Notes: generated by a model not told the origin, from the letters alone. A stretch of DNA of 64,000 nt from Pseudomonadota bacterium (GCA_018822545.1 JAHJKA010000022.1:62001-126000), one strand, 5' to 3'. Positions 1 through 9,102 are shown, counted from the first letter of the stretch. Program-made: numbers and translations.

Positions 1-2
1 TC

Positions 3-788
3 GCCAATGAATATAAAAAAGAGCTGGAGATCACGGTGAGCGGTCCACGCGCCCTTATTCGCAACATGGCCAGCGAGGTTTCCCGCACCGTTGATCTTTC
101 TAACGCAACGCCAGGGCCGGTGGTTATAAAAAACGACCCCAAGGCCATTCCCGTACCCTGGGGTGTACAGGTGCTCAGAACTAAACCCCCTGAGTTTATT
201 CTGCAGCTCGACAAGCTCATTGAAAAGAAACTGCCCCTCCACGCCGTTACCACCGGCCAGGTACCCAAAGGCTATACCCTGGTGTCTGTCCTCCTTGAAC
301 CTGCTGAGATTACCATCACCGCTTCTGAGGCTATTATCGGCAAGGAAACTGTGATTAACACCCTGCCTTTAGACATCAGCGGTTTGACAAATTCAACCAT
401 GACCCACACCTCCCTTGAGCTCGCTCGGGAAATTTCCGATCTCATCGGCCACCCCGTGGTTACGGCCAGCATCATCATTGAGGAAAAACAGGTGCACCGG
501 GCCGTGAAGAATATCCCCATCACCCTGCCCAGTGCAGATAATGGAGCCAAACTCAAAATTTCACCACCCAGTGTGACCGCCCATTCTTCTATCCCCTACT
601 CTGTATCGCAGAAAATAAGTGACTACACGTCACTTTTTACTGCCACAATCACGGCAGCCGGCCTGCAGCCCGGCACCCACAAAATCAAAGTTCTTGTCAA
701 ACCCGCAGAGGGGGTTAAAATCCTTGAGATCGACCCTCCCGAAGTGACGGTGACCGTACCTACTCCTGCGCCTCCTGTGCAAAAGTAG
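3..788 (+). CDS. ybbR: YbbR-like domain protein, 5' end outside window
   Basis: The reading frame is open from base 3, so the gene starts upstream of the window; the GTG at 36 is an internal codon. The visible part has repeated YbbR-type beta modules, each about 80 residues and ending in patterns such as VLLEPAEITITASE and VKPAEGVKILEIDPPEVTV. It ends in a short Pro-rich tail. YbbR (CdaR in Firmicutes) is an extracytoplasmic membrane-anchored protein that regulates the diadenylate cyclase CdaA, and the classical order is cdaA-ybbR-glmM. Here glmM follows 48 bp downstream, which supports the call. The N-terminal membrane anchor is not visible. A cdaA-like gene just left of the window is expected but unseen. 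Confidence 0.85.
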   Translation, partial: ANEYKKELEITVSGPRALIRNMASEVSRTVDLSNATPGPVVIKNDPKAIPVPWGVQVLRTKPPEFILQLDKLIEKKLPLHAVTTGQVPKGYTLVSVLLEPAEITITASEAIIGKETVINTLPLDISGLTNSTMTHTSLELAREISDLIGHPVVTASIIIEEKQVHRAVKNIPITLPSADNGAKLKISPPSVTAHSSIPYSVSQKISDYTSLFTATITAAGLQPGTHKIKVLVKPAEGVKILEIDPPEVTVTVPTPAPPVQK

Positions 789-836
789 GCTTTAGCGCTT
801 TTTCATTTTCCACTTTTTTGTTACAGGTTTTTTTAT

Positions 837-2189
837 ATGCGTAAATTATTTGGTACAGACGGCATCCGAGGTGTTGCCAATATCCATCCCATGACCACCG
901 AGATCGCCATGCAGGTTGGCCGCGCCATTGCCTTTCAGGTCAAGGATATGCGCCAGGGCCACCGCATCGTCATCGGCAAAGACACCCGTATCTCCGGCTA
1001 CATGCTGGAAAATGCCCTGGCCGCTGGCATCTGCTCCATGGGCGTCGATGTCATGCTGCTTGGCCCCATGCCCACTCCGGGCATTGCCTTTATCACAACC
1101 AGCATGCGGGCTGATGCCGGTGTGGTCATCTCCGCCTCCCATAATCCCTTTCAGGATAACGGCATCAAAATCTTCTCCCGGGACGGCTATAAGCTGCCTG
1201 ACCAGAAAGAGACGGATATTGAGGACCTCATTTTCTCCCAGAAGATGGAGGCCCTGCGCCCGGTGGCTGAAGATGTCGGCAAGGCTTTTCGCATTGATGA
1301 TGCCAAGGGCCGCTATATTGTTTTTCTAAAAAACACCTTTCCAAAGCAATACAGCCTGGATGCCTTCCACATCGTTCTCGACTGTGCCCACGGCGCCACC
1401 TACGGCGTTGCCCCCCATGTCTTCGAGGAGCTTGGCGCCAAGGTCACCGCCATCGGCGTTAAGCCGGACGGCAAGAATATCAATAAGGATTGTGGCGCCC
1501 TTCACCCCGAGGTCATGGCCGCCAAGGTCAAGGAACTGGGAGCTGATATCGGTATTGCCCTTGATGGCGACGGCGATCGCCTCATTGTCTGTGACGAGCA
1601 AGGCCGCATCGTGGACGGTGACCACATCATGGCCATCTGCGCCAAAGAGCTGCTAGCCACCAAGAAGCTCAATAAAAAAACTTTGGTCACCACGGTGATG
1701 AGCAATATGGGCCTGGAAATTGCCATGGCTGGTATGGGCGGTAAAATGCTGCGCACCGCGGTGGGCGACCGCTATGTCGTGGAGGAGATGCGTAAAAACA
1801 AATACTCCTTTGGCGGTGAACAATCAGGCCATCTCATCTTTCTTGACCATAACACCACCGGTGACGGCATCTTAGCCGCCCTGCAGCTTCTGGCCGTGAT
1901 GATCAAGCACGGCAAGCCCATCTCTGAACTTGCTTCGATCATGACCTCCTATCCCCAGGTGTTAAAAAATGTCCGCACCGCCCAGAAAATGAACCTCGAC
2001 CTGGTGCCCGACTTTAACAAGACGGTGGCCAAGATGGAAAAAAAGATGGGCAGCGATGGACGCATCCTGGTCCGCCATTCTGGAACCGAACCGGTTGTCC
2101 GGGTTATGCTTGAAGGTAAGCATCAAGACACCATCAACACCATGGCTGACGAGCTCTGTGAGCTGATCCGCAAGGCGGATGTCTCCTGA
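837..2189 (+). CDS. glmM: Phosphoglucosamine mutase
   Basis: GlmM converts glucosamine-6-phosphate to glucosamine-1-phosphate in the cytoplasm, on the route to UDP-GlcNAc for peptidoglycan and LPS. The 450 residues match the family length. The N-terminal [12 protein letters not shown] is diagnostic. The phosphoserine loop ISASHNP (Ser about 101), the metal loop DGDGDR (243-248), the sugar-binding GGEQSGH (326-332) and the C-terminal phosphate-binding RHSGTEP are all intact. It lies directly after ybbR and is probably co-transcribed with it. Confidence 0.97.
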   Translation: MRKLFGTDGIRGVANIHPMTTEIAMQVGRAIAFQVKDMRQGHRIVIGKDTRISGYMLENALAAGICSMGVDVMLLGPMPTPGIAFITTSMRADAGVVISASHNPFQDNGIKIFSRDGYKLPDQKETDIEDLIFSQKMEALRPVAEDVGKAFRIDDAKGRYIVFLKNTFPKQYSLDAFHIVLDCAHGATYGVAPHVFEELGAKVTAIGVKPDGKNINKDCGALHPEVMAAKVKELGADIGIALDGDGDRLIVCDEQGRIVDGDHIMAICAKELLATKKLNKKTLVTTVMSNMGLEIAMAGMGGKMLRTAVGDRYVVEEMRKNKYSFGGEQSGHLIFLDHNTTGDGILAALQLLAVMIKHGKPISELASIMTSYPQVLKNVRTAQKMNLDLVPDFNKTVAKMEKKMGSDGRILVRHSGTEPVVRVMLEGKHQDTINTMADELCELIRKADVS

Positions 2190-2222
2190 GTCGGCAAGCA
2201 AGAACATCGGTTTTAAAACAAT

Positions 2223-2312
2223 TTGCCACGAAATCCACGGGAGGCCCGGCAGAAATTCTTTTTGGTTTTCCGTGGATTCCGTGGATTCCGTGGATTCCGT
2301 GGATTCCGTGGC
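2223..2312. repeat. Inverted repeat with 9-bp tandem expansion (GTGGATTCC)
   Basis: The left arm TTGCCACGAAATCCACGG (from 2223) is complementary to the right side, which ends CGTGGCAAAA at about 2313. The right arm has expanded into four consecutive GTGGATTCC units (2272-2307) followed by GTGGC. A related element is at 44201-44253. Frames through it give only low-complexity dipeptide-like repeats, so it is not coding. It occupies most of the glmM-tlyA spacer. Confidence 0.8.
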
Positions 2313-2397
2313 AAAATCAAAAGAAAACAAACCTCTCCGGCGCCTTCCCTTCGGGCCAGACGATTCTGGTTGCTAACCAAGACATCCTTATCATTTC

Positions 2398-3135
2398 ATG
2401 AAAATACGTCTCGACAAATTATTGGTAGCACGCGGCCTGGTTGAAAGCAGACAAAAGGCCCAGGCTATTATCGGCAGTGGCCAGGTCCTGGTGGCGGGAC
2501 ACATGGTGGACAAGGTCGGCAGCCAGGTGGATGAAAATCAGGAAATTATCATCAAGGGTAAAGCCTGCCCCTTTGTCAGCCGGGGCGGCCTGAAATTGGC
2601 CAAAGGCCTTGAGTTTTTCCACCTTGATCCATGCGATCTCATCTGCGCTGACATTGGCGCCTCCACCGGCGGCTTCACCGACTGTCTTCTCCAAAACGGC
2701 GCCACCCTGGTTTATGCCGTGGATGTCGGCTACGGCCAGCTCGACTGGAAGCTGCGCCAAGACCCCAGGGTGGTAGTTCTTGAAAGAACCAATGCCCGCT
2801 ATCTGACCCACGAGCAGATTCCCCAGGCCCTTGACCTGGCGGTTATTGATGCCGCTTTTATCTCCATCAAGCTTCTCATTCCAGCCCTTCTCCCGCTCTT
2901 TGCGGGTAAGCCCGTCAGTATTCTATCGCTGATCAAGCCCCAGTTTGAAGTGGGCAAGGGGAAGGTAGGCAAGGGCGGCGTGGTCAGTGATCCCGCCCTC
3001 CATAACGAGGTTGTGGAATCCATCAAAGAATTTATCACCTCCCTGGGGCTTACCCATAACGGGGTAACCGATTCACCCATCCTGGGCCCAAAAGGCAACA
3101 AGGAATTTCTGATTCATATTGTCAGCAAAGAATAA
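2398..3135 (+). CDS. tlyA: TlyA family rRNA methyltransferase / hemolysin-like
   Basis: The 245-residue protein has an N-terminal S4 RNA-binding domain (about 1-62: MKIRLDKLLVARGLVESRQK) followed by an FtsJ-like Rossmann methyltransferase domain. The SAM motif DIGASTGGFTDCLL is near residue 82 and VDVGYGQLDWKLR follows. TlyA proteins 2'-O-methylate cytidines in 16S and 23S rRNA; the hemolysin name is historical. The gene converges on the minus-strand cluster, with 15 bp between stops. Confidence 0.93.
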   Translation: MKIRLDKLLVARGLVESRQKAQAIIGSGQVLVAGHMVDKVGSQVDENQEIIIKGKACPFVSRGGLKLAKGLEFFHLDPCDLICADIGASTGGFTDCLLQNGATLVYAVDVGYGQLDWKLRQDPRVVVLERTNARYLTHEQIPQALDLAVIDAAFISIKLLIPALLPLFAGKPVSILSLIKPQFEVGKGKVGKGGVVSDPALHNEVVESIKEFITSLGLTHNGVTDSPILGPKGNKEFLIHIVSKE

Positions 3136-3150
3136 AAAAAACCACCTTTG

Positions 3151-3876
3151 TCATCTGTCCTGGCCCGCCAGTACTTCTACAAAACTCTCCAGGAGTTGGT
3201 GTTGTAATCGCAGCCAATCTTCCTTCATGCCAAGAGGGTACATCTGGTTTATCTCAAGCTCTATGCCCACATAACGCTGTTTAGAAAAAATTTTACGTAA
3301 TGCGGGGACAAATCCATCGCTTACGCCACGATAGGGATAATTTCTCCGCAGACGCCACTGCCCTTCTTTACTCTTCAGGCGGAAGAGCCATTCCCCACAA
3401 ATCTCTTTTTCCCTGGCACGGCTCGGATCATAAAGATATCCAACATCCGCTGTCCTGCGGGCACCATCAAGCACCGGGGTGAAAGAATGGATGGACAGAT
3501 GCAAAACAGTTTTTTCTTGGCGCAGACAACGCGTAATGGCCTCTTCAACCTGGCGGCGATAGGGATGATAATAATGGGCAAGGAGTTCTTCTTTTAAGAC
3601 AACGGGAAAATCATTTCGAGACGAAATCGGCGGCGAACGATGATTGGTGAGGGAACGATTCAGATCCACCAGCAGGCGGGAAACCTTGCCTGCAAAAAGT
3701 GGCACAGAAAGCCGGGCAGCAAGCAGGCTGGCAAAATCATAAGCACCCGGATCGTATCCTTTATGGGTATCGAGCGTATCAAGAGACTCAGCTAGAAGAG
3801 GCCGATATTGGTCGGGAACATGATGAGTCGCATGTTCACAACTGAGAATAAGGGCCGGGGTTGTCGATGTGGTCAT
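3151..3876 (-). CDS. N-formylglutamate amidohydrolase family protein
   Basis: The 241-residue protein has family features ILSCEHATHHVP near the N-terminus, SRLLVDLNRSL in the middle and HLSIHSFTP with conserved His residues. These make up the Zn-dependent amidase fold that removes formyl or related acyl groups from glutamate-like amines. It is the last gene of a four-gene minus-strand set; 87 bp separate it from the GCS2-like gene. No histidine-degradation genes are nearby, so classical formylglutamate hydrolysis is unlikely. By context it probably cleaves an amide made by the neighbouring ligases. The exact substrate is unknown. Confidence 0.85.
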   Translation of the reverse strand: MTTSTTPALILSCEHATHHVPDQYRPLLAESLDTLDTHKGYDPGAYDFASLLAARLSVPLFAGKVSRLLVDLNRSLTNHRSPPISSRNDFPVVLKEELLAHYYHPYRRQVEEAITRCLRQEKTVLHLSIHSFTPVLDGARRTADVGYLYDPSRAREKEICGEWLFRLKSKEGQWRLRRNYPYRGVSDGFVPALRKIFSKQRYVGIELEINQMYPLGMKEDWLRLQHQLLESFVEVLAGQDR

Positions 3877-3963
3877 TGTTGTGGAGGCCTATCCGTCAAG
3901 GGGGAAAGGTGAGCTGGTTTTAACCTTGCCTGCCGGTCCATTTTACCAGAGCACGTCCATTAT

Positions 3964-5208
3964 TTAAGCCGTGAACATGTCACCTTGGGCCAAGCAATCA
4001 CACAGCCGGCCATAAACGCTCTTTAAGGCAGGTCTCGACACATCATTATTAAGCACCCTGACAATCCTGCTTGCCAGGGTGCCCTGTTGGGTAATGAGAG
4101 ATAGCGGTTCAAGAAAAACCTCATGAAGGGGATAATGACTTTGCATTTCCTGAAGGATATGGCACCAGAGATCTCTGGTGGTCATCTCTCCTTTCGCCCT
4201 GAGACCAAAGATATTCAAATAATCGCCATTACTGATCGTATTGTGCTCTGCGGTCTTGACCGTTTCAAAAAGGATCTCTGCCAGGGCATCTGTCCGCCAT
4301 TTTTTCAAGTGGCCAGGATCAGACCACAGACCATCCGCCAAGGCCTTCAGGGTATTAATGATCAACGAGGCAACGGCCAGATCGGCCAGAGGACATTCCT
4401 GGACATCCAGTATACGGATTTCGATGGCGGAACGATCAAAACGGGCAATAGCACCTCTGGAATTGAGCCATTCATCCTGCAGAATGGTATCTGGATCATA
4501 GGGTTTGATGTCGCGATACATGGGCTGAAAGATCTGGGTGTCATACTCGGCAGCGGTGAAAACCGGCTCTGGAATAACATTGCCGGTCAAAGACGGAATT
4601 TTTTTGGAATTGGTCCGGTAGACCTCCATCCGATAATCAAGAAAATCCTGGCAACGGCCATCGACAATCGGGGTACTGGCAGCCAGGGCCGGTAAAATGG
4701 GTAACAGTACACGGATAGCAGCGTGGAGCCTGCCAAACTCGTCATCGTTACCAAAAGGCAAATTCAGATGGGCACTCTGCAAATTTGACCAACCGTGACC
4801 GCGGCAATCAAATATTTTATTATACGATTCGTAAATGGCGCTGTAATGGTGGGGCCACAATTTTGTTTCTGTGAAGGGGTCCATCCAGGGATGGGCGCCG
4901 CTGGGCATAAGTCTGGCATTGAAATCCTTAAGGATAGTGTTGATCTGGCCGACATCCTGCTGAAAAAGATGTGTAAAATCAGCAAGAGCCGGAGTCGGCA
5001 TGCCGGTTTTCAGCTCAATGACGTGCAGGGCCAGTTCGTTGGACCAGCACACCCCAGGTTTTTCATAATTTTCATAGTAGGAACCATTAACCGCCTTCAA
5101 GACCTCATCGGCGAGAGGTTTTACGTCGAGGCTGTCGGCATCGACGATCATGTACTCCAGCTCAACGCCGGCGCCGCCAAAAATATGTAAGGTTGAGGAA
5201 TGTGTCAT
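3964..5208 (-). CDS. GCS2-like carboxylate-amine ligase
   Basis: The 414-residue protein belongs to the glutamate-cysteine ligase GCS2 group within the glutamine-synthetase-like fold. Visible marks are GVELEYMIVD near residue 14, the ELALHVIELKTG strand and WSNLQSAHLNLPFGND around residue 145. These enzymes activate a carboxylate with ATP and couple it to an amine. Its start overlaps the stop of the ATP-grasp gene by 4 bp, so the two are translationally coupled. No gshB or other glutathione gene is adjacent, so a gamma-glutamyl or similar amide in a specialised metabolite is more likely than glutathione. Confidence 0.85.
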   Translation of the reverse strand: MTHSSTLHIFGGAGVELEYMIVDADSLDVKPLADEVLKAVNGSYYENYEKPGVCWSNELALHVIELKTGMPTPALADFTHLFQQDVGQINTILKDFNARLMPSGAHPWMDPFTETKLWPHHYSAIYESYNKIFDCRGHGWSNLQSAHLNLPFGNDDEFGRLHAAIRVLLPILPALAASTPIVDGRCQDFLDYRMEVYRTNSKKIPSLTGNVIPEPVFTAAEYDTQIFQPMYRDIKPYDPDTILQDEWLNSRGAIARFDRSAIEIRILDVQECPLADLAVASLIINTLKALADGLWSDPGHLKKWRTDALAEILFETVKTAEHNTISNGDYLNIFGLRAKGEMTTRDLWCHILQEMQSHYPLHEVFLEPLSLITQQGTLASRIVRVLNNDVSRPALKSVYGRLCDCLAQGDMFTA

Positions 5209-6674
5209 ATCTGGTGTTGCAGCCTCTTTCTGCGTTCTATACGGGCCAAAAAGGAGGCCATGATCGTGGTGTAGAGTTCCTCTTTTAAACAGGCGTCCTC
5301 AACCCCGGCATCGAGATTGGGGTTATCGTTTACCTCAATAAGATAGACCTTGCCATCGATCTCTTTGAGATCAACGCCGTACAGGCCGTCGCCGATGAGA
5401 TTGGCCGCCTTCACCGCGGTACTGAGCACCTTTTCCGGCACATCTTCCAGGCGGAAGGTTTCAAAATTCCCCTCCTTCTTTTTGCCGTCTACGGTGCGCT
5501 GGATGATCTGCCAGTGGTCCTTGGCCATGAAATACTTGCAGGCAAAGAGTGGCTTTTTATCCAACACCCCGATGCGCCAGTCAAAGGGGGAGGGCAAAAA
5601 CTGCTGGGCAATGATCAGCTCCGAATCGTTAAGGAGCTCCCGGCCATACCGTATGAGTTCTTCACTGGTTTTCGCCTTGTTGACTCCCTGGGAAAACGAG
5701 CTGTCCGGTTTCTTGAGGATGCAGGGCAGGCCAAGGGCTGCTTCAACATGGACAAGGTTGTCGCGGTGGACGACCATGGTTTTCGGGGTACGAATTTTAT
5801 GACGCTCCAGGAGTTCGGCCAAAAAAACCTTGTTGGTGCAGCGCAGGATGGATTCGGGATCATCGAGCACCACCAAGCCTTCAACAGCGGCCCGCCGGGC
5901 GAAGCGATAGGTATAATGATGGACGTTGGTGGTCTCCCGGATAAAGAGGGCATCAAACTCGGAAAGCCTGCCGTAATCCTCCTTGGTGATCAATTCCGCC
6001 TCGATATTTAAGGCCGCCGCCGCCTTGATGAACTTTTTCAAAGCCCGGTCGTTGGAAGGGGCGTCCTTGGCCCCGGGGTTGTACAAAATAGCGAGATCAA
6101 AACGGTTGTCGCTTTTTTTGGGCCTCGTGTAATACTGCCTGGCAAAAAAAGCGTTGGCCACCTCCAAAACAAAGGGGCGGTGGCTGTCAGGGATATCATT
6201 GCCGGCAATGGGCGAGATATTCTGGAGAATCCATTTTTTTTGAAAGACAAAATTTGCCCGCAGAAAGGGCGCATAAAACATATCAAACAGCCGGGCGCTC
6301 AGGCGATCATAACGCTTGGCCAGGTTCTTGCCGAAATAGATGGAGAGGTCGAAACGTTCCGACTGGAGAGGGGCAAGACTGCTCTGGATGAGCTCATCAA
6401 GGTCGGCGGAGACGAAGCGGATAATGGTGGGCAGCTTCATGTCCTGAATAGTCCATATCGACGGAATGGGCTTGTGCCCCCTGGCTTCGGCAAGAAGGGA
6501 GACATAATAACCGGCAGCCTGATAGCGATACGACTTGCACATATTAAAAACTTTGGTGCGCCGGAGATTATTGTAATAGGGGTCCGTCAGATAGACGCGG
6601 GAGGGGACAATCTCCACGCCTTTCAGATCCAGGGGCCAGTTCTTGGGGTTATCGACAACAATCAGGGTGCTCAT
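5205..6674 (-). CDS. RimK-type ATP-grasp ligase with RLAN N-terminal domain
   Basis: The 489-residue protein has an N-terminal alpha/beta region (about 1-180) of the RLAN type, which precedes RimK-like ATP-grasp domains. The C-terminal ATP-grasp domain has the ATP-binding segment CILKKPDSSFSQGVNKAK, a VDLKEIDGKVYLIEVNDNPN metal/ATP motif near residue 435 and GVEDACLKEE. Family members form peptide-like amide bonds by way of an acyl-phosphate. The gene overlaps both neighbours by 4 bp. From memory of published amidoligase surveys, RLAN-RimK genes tend to sit with peptidase-like and GCS2 genes, as here. The substrate is unknown. Confidence 0.88.
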   Translation of the reverse strand: MSTLIVVDNPKNWPLDLKGVEIVPSRVYLTDPYYNNLRRTKVFNMCKSYRYQAAGYYVSLLAEARGHKPIPSIWTIQDMKLPTIIRFVSADLDELIQSSLAPLQSERFDLSIYFGKNLAKRYDRLSARLFDMFYAPFLRANFVFQKKWILQNISPIAGNDIPDSHRPFVLEVANAFFARQYYTRPKKSDNRFDLAILYNPGAKDAPSNDRALKKFIKAAAALNIEAELITKEDYGRLSEFDALFIRETTNVHHYTYRFARRAAVEGLVVLDDPESILRCTNKVFLAELLERHKIRTPKTMVVHRDNLVHVEAALGLPCILKKPDSSFSQGVNKAKTSEELIRYGRELLNDSELIIAQQFLPSPFDWRIGVLDKKPLFACKYFMAKDHWQIIQRTVDGKKKEGNFETFRLEDVPEKVLSTAVKAANLIGDGLYGVDLKEIDGKVYLIEVNDNPNLDAGVEDACLKEELYTTIMASFLARIERRKRLQHQI

Positions 6675-7396
6675 TTCACCTCCTTACCGGTGGCAGGTGG
6701 GGGGTCGAGGATCAACAGATTAGCATCGTAGGTGAGGATGCCCAGTAGTATGGAACCGACCAGGCGATCAATCTTGACATCGTAGAGCTGGCCTTTACCG
6801 GATGGGTTCTGCAGCAAGGGATCGGCAACGAGGACATGGCGGGTATTAAAATCATAGCCACACAGAATCACAAAATGGCCGGTGGCCACTCCCCTGATAT
6901 CATCATAGTCCTGATTGGGACCGAACTCCCGGGCACAATGATAGAGATAGGTGGAGGACAGCCCACACAGGATCGGTCTGTCCTGTTTGAGATATTTACG
7001 CAACAGAGCGGTGGTAAGATCGCGAAAATACAGTTTACCGCCCAGGGCCAGAAATTCGAGATAGGCCTTGGTGGCGACATGCAGCTTTTTGCTACTCTTG
7101 ACCTTGATCTGCTCTTTGAGCTTAGCACTGACATCAATGCCCGGGTTCTCAAACCAGGTGGGATCAAAAACCTGCAGGTTATAGGTGTAGATGATGGCCC
7201 GATAGCCGCGTCGCAAGGCATGGCAGGCCAGGAGAACCTCAAGGGTGCCGCCACCCTCAATGAGGTGGACCTCATCAACCACCTGTTTTAATGAAATATC
7301 GTCACCATGATAACGGTAGACGGCATGTAAACAGGTGGGGCCGCAGGTGGTTTCATCGGGCTGCGAGAGTATATCTAGGGCAATGCGGGCTTTCAT
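6671..7396 (-). CDS. C39-like (papain-fold) cysteine peptidase domain protein
   Basis: The 241-residue protein has a papain-like C39 arrangement: Cys18 in ETTCGPTCLHAV, His174 in GHFVILCGYD and Asp192 in VLVADPLL. It has no signal peptide and no ABC-transporter fusion, so it is probably cytoplasmic and not a bacteriocin exporter. It is the first gene of the amidoligase cluster, overlaps the ATP-grasp gene by 4 bp, and probably trims or transacylates the cluster product. C39-like domains with a different role, such as transglutaminase-like chemistry, cannot be excluded. Confidence 0.82.
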   Translation of the reverse strand: MKARIALDILSQPDETTCGPTCLHAVYRYHGDDISLKQVVDEVHLIEGGGTLEVLLACHALRRGYRAIIYTYNLQVFDPTWFENPGIDVSAKLKEQIKVKSSKKLHVATKAYLEFLALGGKLYFRDLTTALLRKYLKQDRPILCGLSSTYLYHCAREFGPNQDYDDIRGVATGHFVILCGYDFNTRHVLVADPLLQNPSGKGQLYDVKIDRLVGSILLGILTYDANLLILDPPPATGKEVK

Positions 7397-7871
7397 TTAG
7401 AGGTTACTTTTCTCCAATATTTTTTTTTGACGTTCACATGCCAGTCAATGCTTCCGCCGCAAAAGATCCCAAAGTGACGGATAAAACTTGCATTGATACT
7501 TATCGCTTAGAAACACTTTGCCACGAAGCGTGGGGTGCCTGCAAACAAGTTCTCTTTGCAAGAGATGAAAAAACTCTATAAAATCAGCCCGTCTTAGAAA
7601 ATGTTATCAATTCGAATGCTTCCTCAGACCTGTAAAAACCTATCGCACCGGACCCACTCTTTTTCTTATCACCACAAGTAAGGGAACAAAATCACGGCAC
7701 AGGGTTCCCTTTTAATGAATACCATCACAAACAGCGTCCGCAGCAAAGACACACTCCGCATAGCGTATTGACTTGCGGGCGACAGGATGCTATTTTGTAA
7801 GACGTTAGCGTTAAAAATCAACATTTACACATTGTTACGAATCATCATTTATGACGGAGCTGTTCACCATC
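7397..7871. other. Divergent intergenic region
   Basis: About 475 bp lie between the divergent amidoligase cluster and the SH3 gene. It holds a stem AAGGGAAC / GTTCCCTT (7680-7687 with 7704-7711) followed by four T, which looks like a weak terminator or regulatory hairpin. A sigma-70-like promoter follows at 7768-7796. No convincing coding sequence was seen. Confidence 0.6.
7768..7796 (+). promoter_or_regulatory. Predicted sigma-70 promoter for the SH3 gene
   Basis: TTGACT at 7768-7773 and TATTTT at 7791-7796 are separated by exactly 17 bp, about 75 bp upstream of the SH3-protein start. The -35 box is strong and the -10 box is weak. Confidence 0.5.
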
Positions 7872-8333
7872 ATGAAATTTTTAAAGAAACTATCACCTTT
7901 TGTCCTTGTCGTACTGCTTGTACTTGCAGTATCTGCTCAGGGCCGGACCTCCCAGGCTGATGAATATGTCACCGTGGTCAAGGATGGAGTCAATGTCCGT
8001 TCAGCCCCTTCCAACACCGCCGAGATCCACTGGGAGGTGTTTAAAAACTTCCCCCTCAAGGTCATTGGCCGCAAGGGCGAATGGGTAAAAACTGAAGATT
8101 TTGAGGGCGATACCGGCTGGATTTATGGCTCCCTCCTGCAGAAGGATCGACAGGTCATCGTCAAGGTAAAAAAAGCGAATTTGCGCGTTGGTCCTGGCAA
8201 AAATTATGAGATATCAGCCACTGCTCTGTACGGCGTGGTCTTCACCCCGGGCCGCAAGGATGACAGCTGGGTCCAGGTAACCCACCAGGATGGCACCAGG
8301 GGCTGGCTCCACGAATCCCTGATCTGGCCTTAA
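7872..8333 (+). CDS. Secreted bacterial SH3-domain protein
   Basis: The 153-residue protein has a signal peptide (MKFLKKLSPFVLVVLLVLAV, cleavage before the ADEYV region) and two bacterial SH3 (SH3b) repeats. The first is about residues 30-95 (VTVVKDGVNVRSAPSN...GWIYGSLL). The second is about 98-153 (VKKANLRVGPGKNYE...GWLHESLI). SH3b domains usually bind peptidoglycan, so a cell-wall-associated periplasmic role is likely. The ATG at 7872 is preferred over the in-frame ATG at 7851 because it puts the signal peptide at the N-terminus and has GGAG upstream. It is monocistronic, with a terminator just downstream. Confidence 0.85.
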   Translation: MKFLKKLSPFVLVVLLVLAVSAQGRTSQADEYVTVVKDGVNVRSAPSNTAEIHWEVFKNFPLKVIGRKGEWVKTEDFEGDTGWIYGSLLQKDRQVIVKVKKANLRVGPGKNYEISATALYGVVFTPGRKDDSWVQVTHQDGTRGWLHESLIWP

Positions 8334-8357
8334 ATTTCTGGCCAATTTTCGTCACAC

Positions 8358-8385
8358 AAGGAGCCTTTTCAGGCTCCTTTTTTTT
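8358..8385 (+). terminator. Rho-independent terminator after SH3 gene
   Basis: The 8-bp stem AAGGAGCC / GGCTCCTT with a 6-nt loop merges into a run of T (8378-8385), 24 bp after the stop codon. Confidence 0.9.
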
Positions 8386-8474
8386 ATTGCCGCTCAGCCC
8401 ACCAACCAGTCTTTTTTCTTCTCCTTTGCACTTTCTCCTTGCTTCACAGCTCCATTCAGTCATAAAGTTTTCAA

Positions 8475-8993
8475 ATGAGCATTGCCCTCCCCCCTATCAT
8501 CCTTCTTGTCGCCATGGCCGAAAATCGCGTCATCGGCAAAAACGGTGCCATCCCCTGGCATATCCCCGAGGAGGTTGCCTTCTTCAAACGAACCACCATG
8601 GGCCACACCCTTGTTATGGGCCGCAAGACCTATGACTCCATCGGCCGGCCCTTGCCGGGCCGCACCAATATTGTTATCACCAGCCAGCCAAACCTAGTCA
8701 TCGAGGGCTGTACCCTGGCCTCCAGCCTGCAAGAGGCTATAGATATTGCCAGACCCCTTAACAAAAAAATCTTTATCATCGGCGGCGGGGAGATTTTCAA
8801 GCAATCCATGATCCTGGCCGACAGCATCTACCTCTCTGTCATCCACCGACCTGTGGCCGGGGATGTTTTGTTCCCTACCTTTTCAAATACGGAATTCATA
8901 AAAAAATCTTCAGAATATGTCGAGGCCTCTGAGCCTTACACTGTTGAGATATATGAACGCCCAGCCCCACTGAAAACTCAAAAATCTATTTGA
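8475..8993 (+). CDS. folA: Dihydrofolate reductase
   Basis: DHFR reduces dihydrofolate to tetrahydrofolate with NADPH. The 172-residue protein has LVAMAENRVIGKNGAIPWHIPEE near the N-terminus, which includes the active-site WHIPEE carboxylate. The NADPH site is in LVMGRKTYDSIGRPLPGR and the C-terminal IIGGGEIFKQ follows. A predicted promoter for the hydrogenase operon overlaps its stop codon. No thyA is adjacent. Confidence 0.95.
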   Translation: MSIALPPIILLVAMAENRVIGKNGAIPWHIPEEVAFFKRTTMGHTLVMGRKTYDSIGRPLPGRTNIVITSQPNLVIEGCTLASSLQEAIDIARPLNKKIFIIGGGEIFKQSMILADSIYLSVIHRPVAGDVLFPTFSNTEFIKKSSEYVEASEPYTVEIYERPAPLKTQKSI

Positions 8994-9018
8994 CAGCTCC
9001 ATGCTCATCCTCTAGTAT
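8990..9018 (+). promoter_or_regulatory. Predicted sigma-70 promoter of the hydrogenase operon
   Basis: A perfect TTGACA box at 8990-8995 is followed 17 bp later by TAGTAT (9013-9018); TATAAA at 9016 is an alternative -10. The predicted start site falls at the edge of the palindrome 9025-9048. The -35 box overlaps the folA stop codon. Confidence 0.55.
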
Positions 9019-9024
9019 AAAAAA

Positions 9025-9048
9025 ACACTAGGTATTACTACCTAGTGT
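9025..9048. promoter_or_regulatory. Perfect 10-bp palindrome at the hydrogenase promoter (candidate operator)
   Basis: The arms ACACTAGGTA and TACCTAGTGT are exact reverse complements around the spacer TTAC. The palindrome sits directly after the predicted -10 box and about 55 bp before hybO, where a repressor operator would be. On the plus strand it has no T-run. On the minus strand it is followed by seven T, so it could also block antisense transcription. Confidence 0.6.
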
Positions 9049-9102
9049 GATGCCTTTAAGTCCGCCACCATTTCACAAACATAAATTGCGATGAGGGAGA
9101 CA

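Noticed and set aside
2272-2312. Possible CRISPR-like repeats
   Set aside because: Units are 9 bp, directly adjacent and without spacers; a simple tandem expansion.
3151-5208. Glutathione or histidine-degradation operon
   Set aside because: GCS2-like and formylglutamate amidohydrolase names suggest these, but no gshB or hut genes are adjacent and the ATP-grasp/C39 partners fit another pathway.
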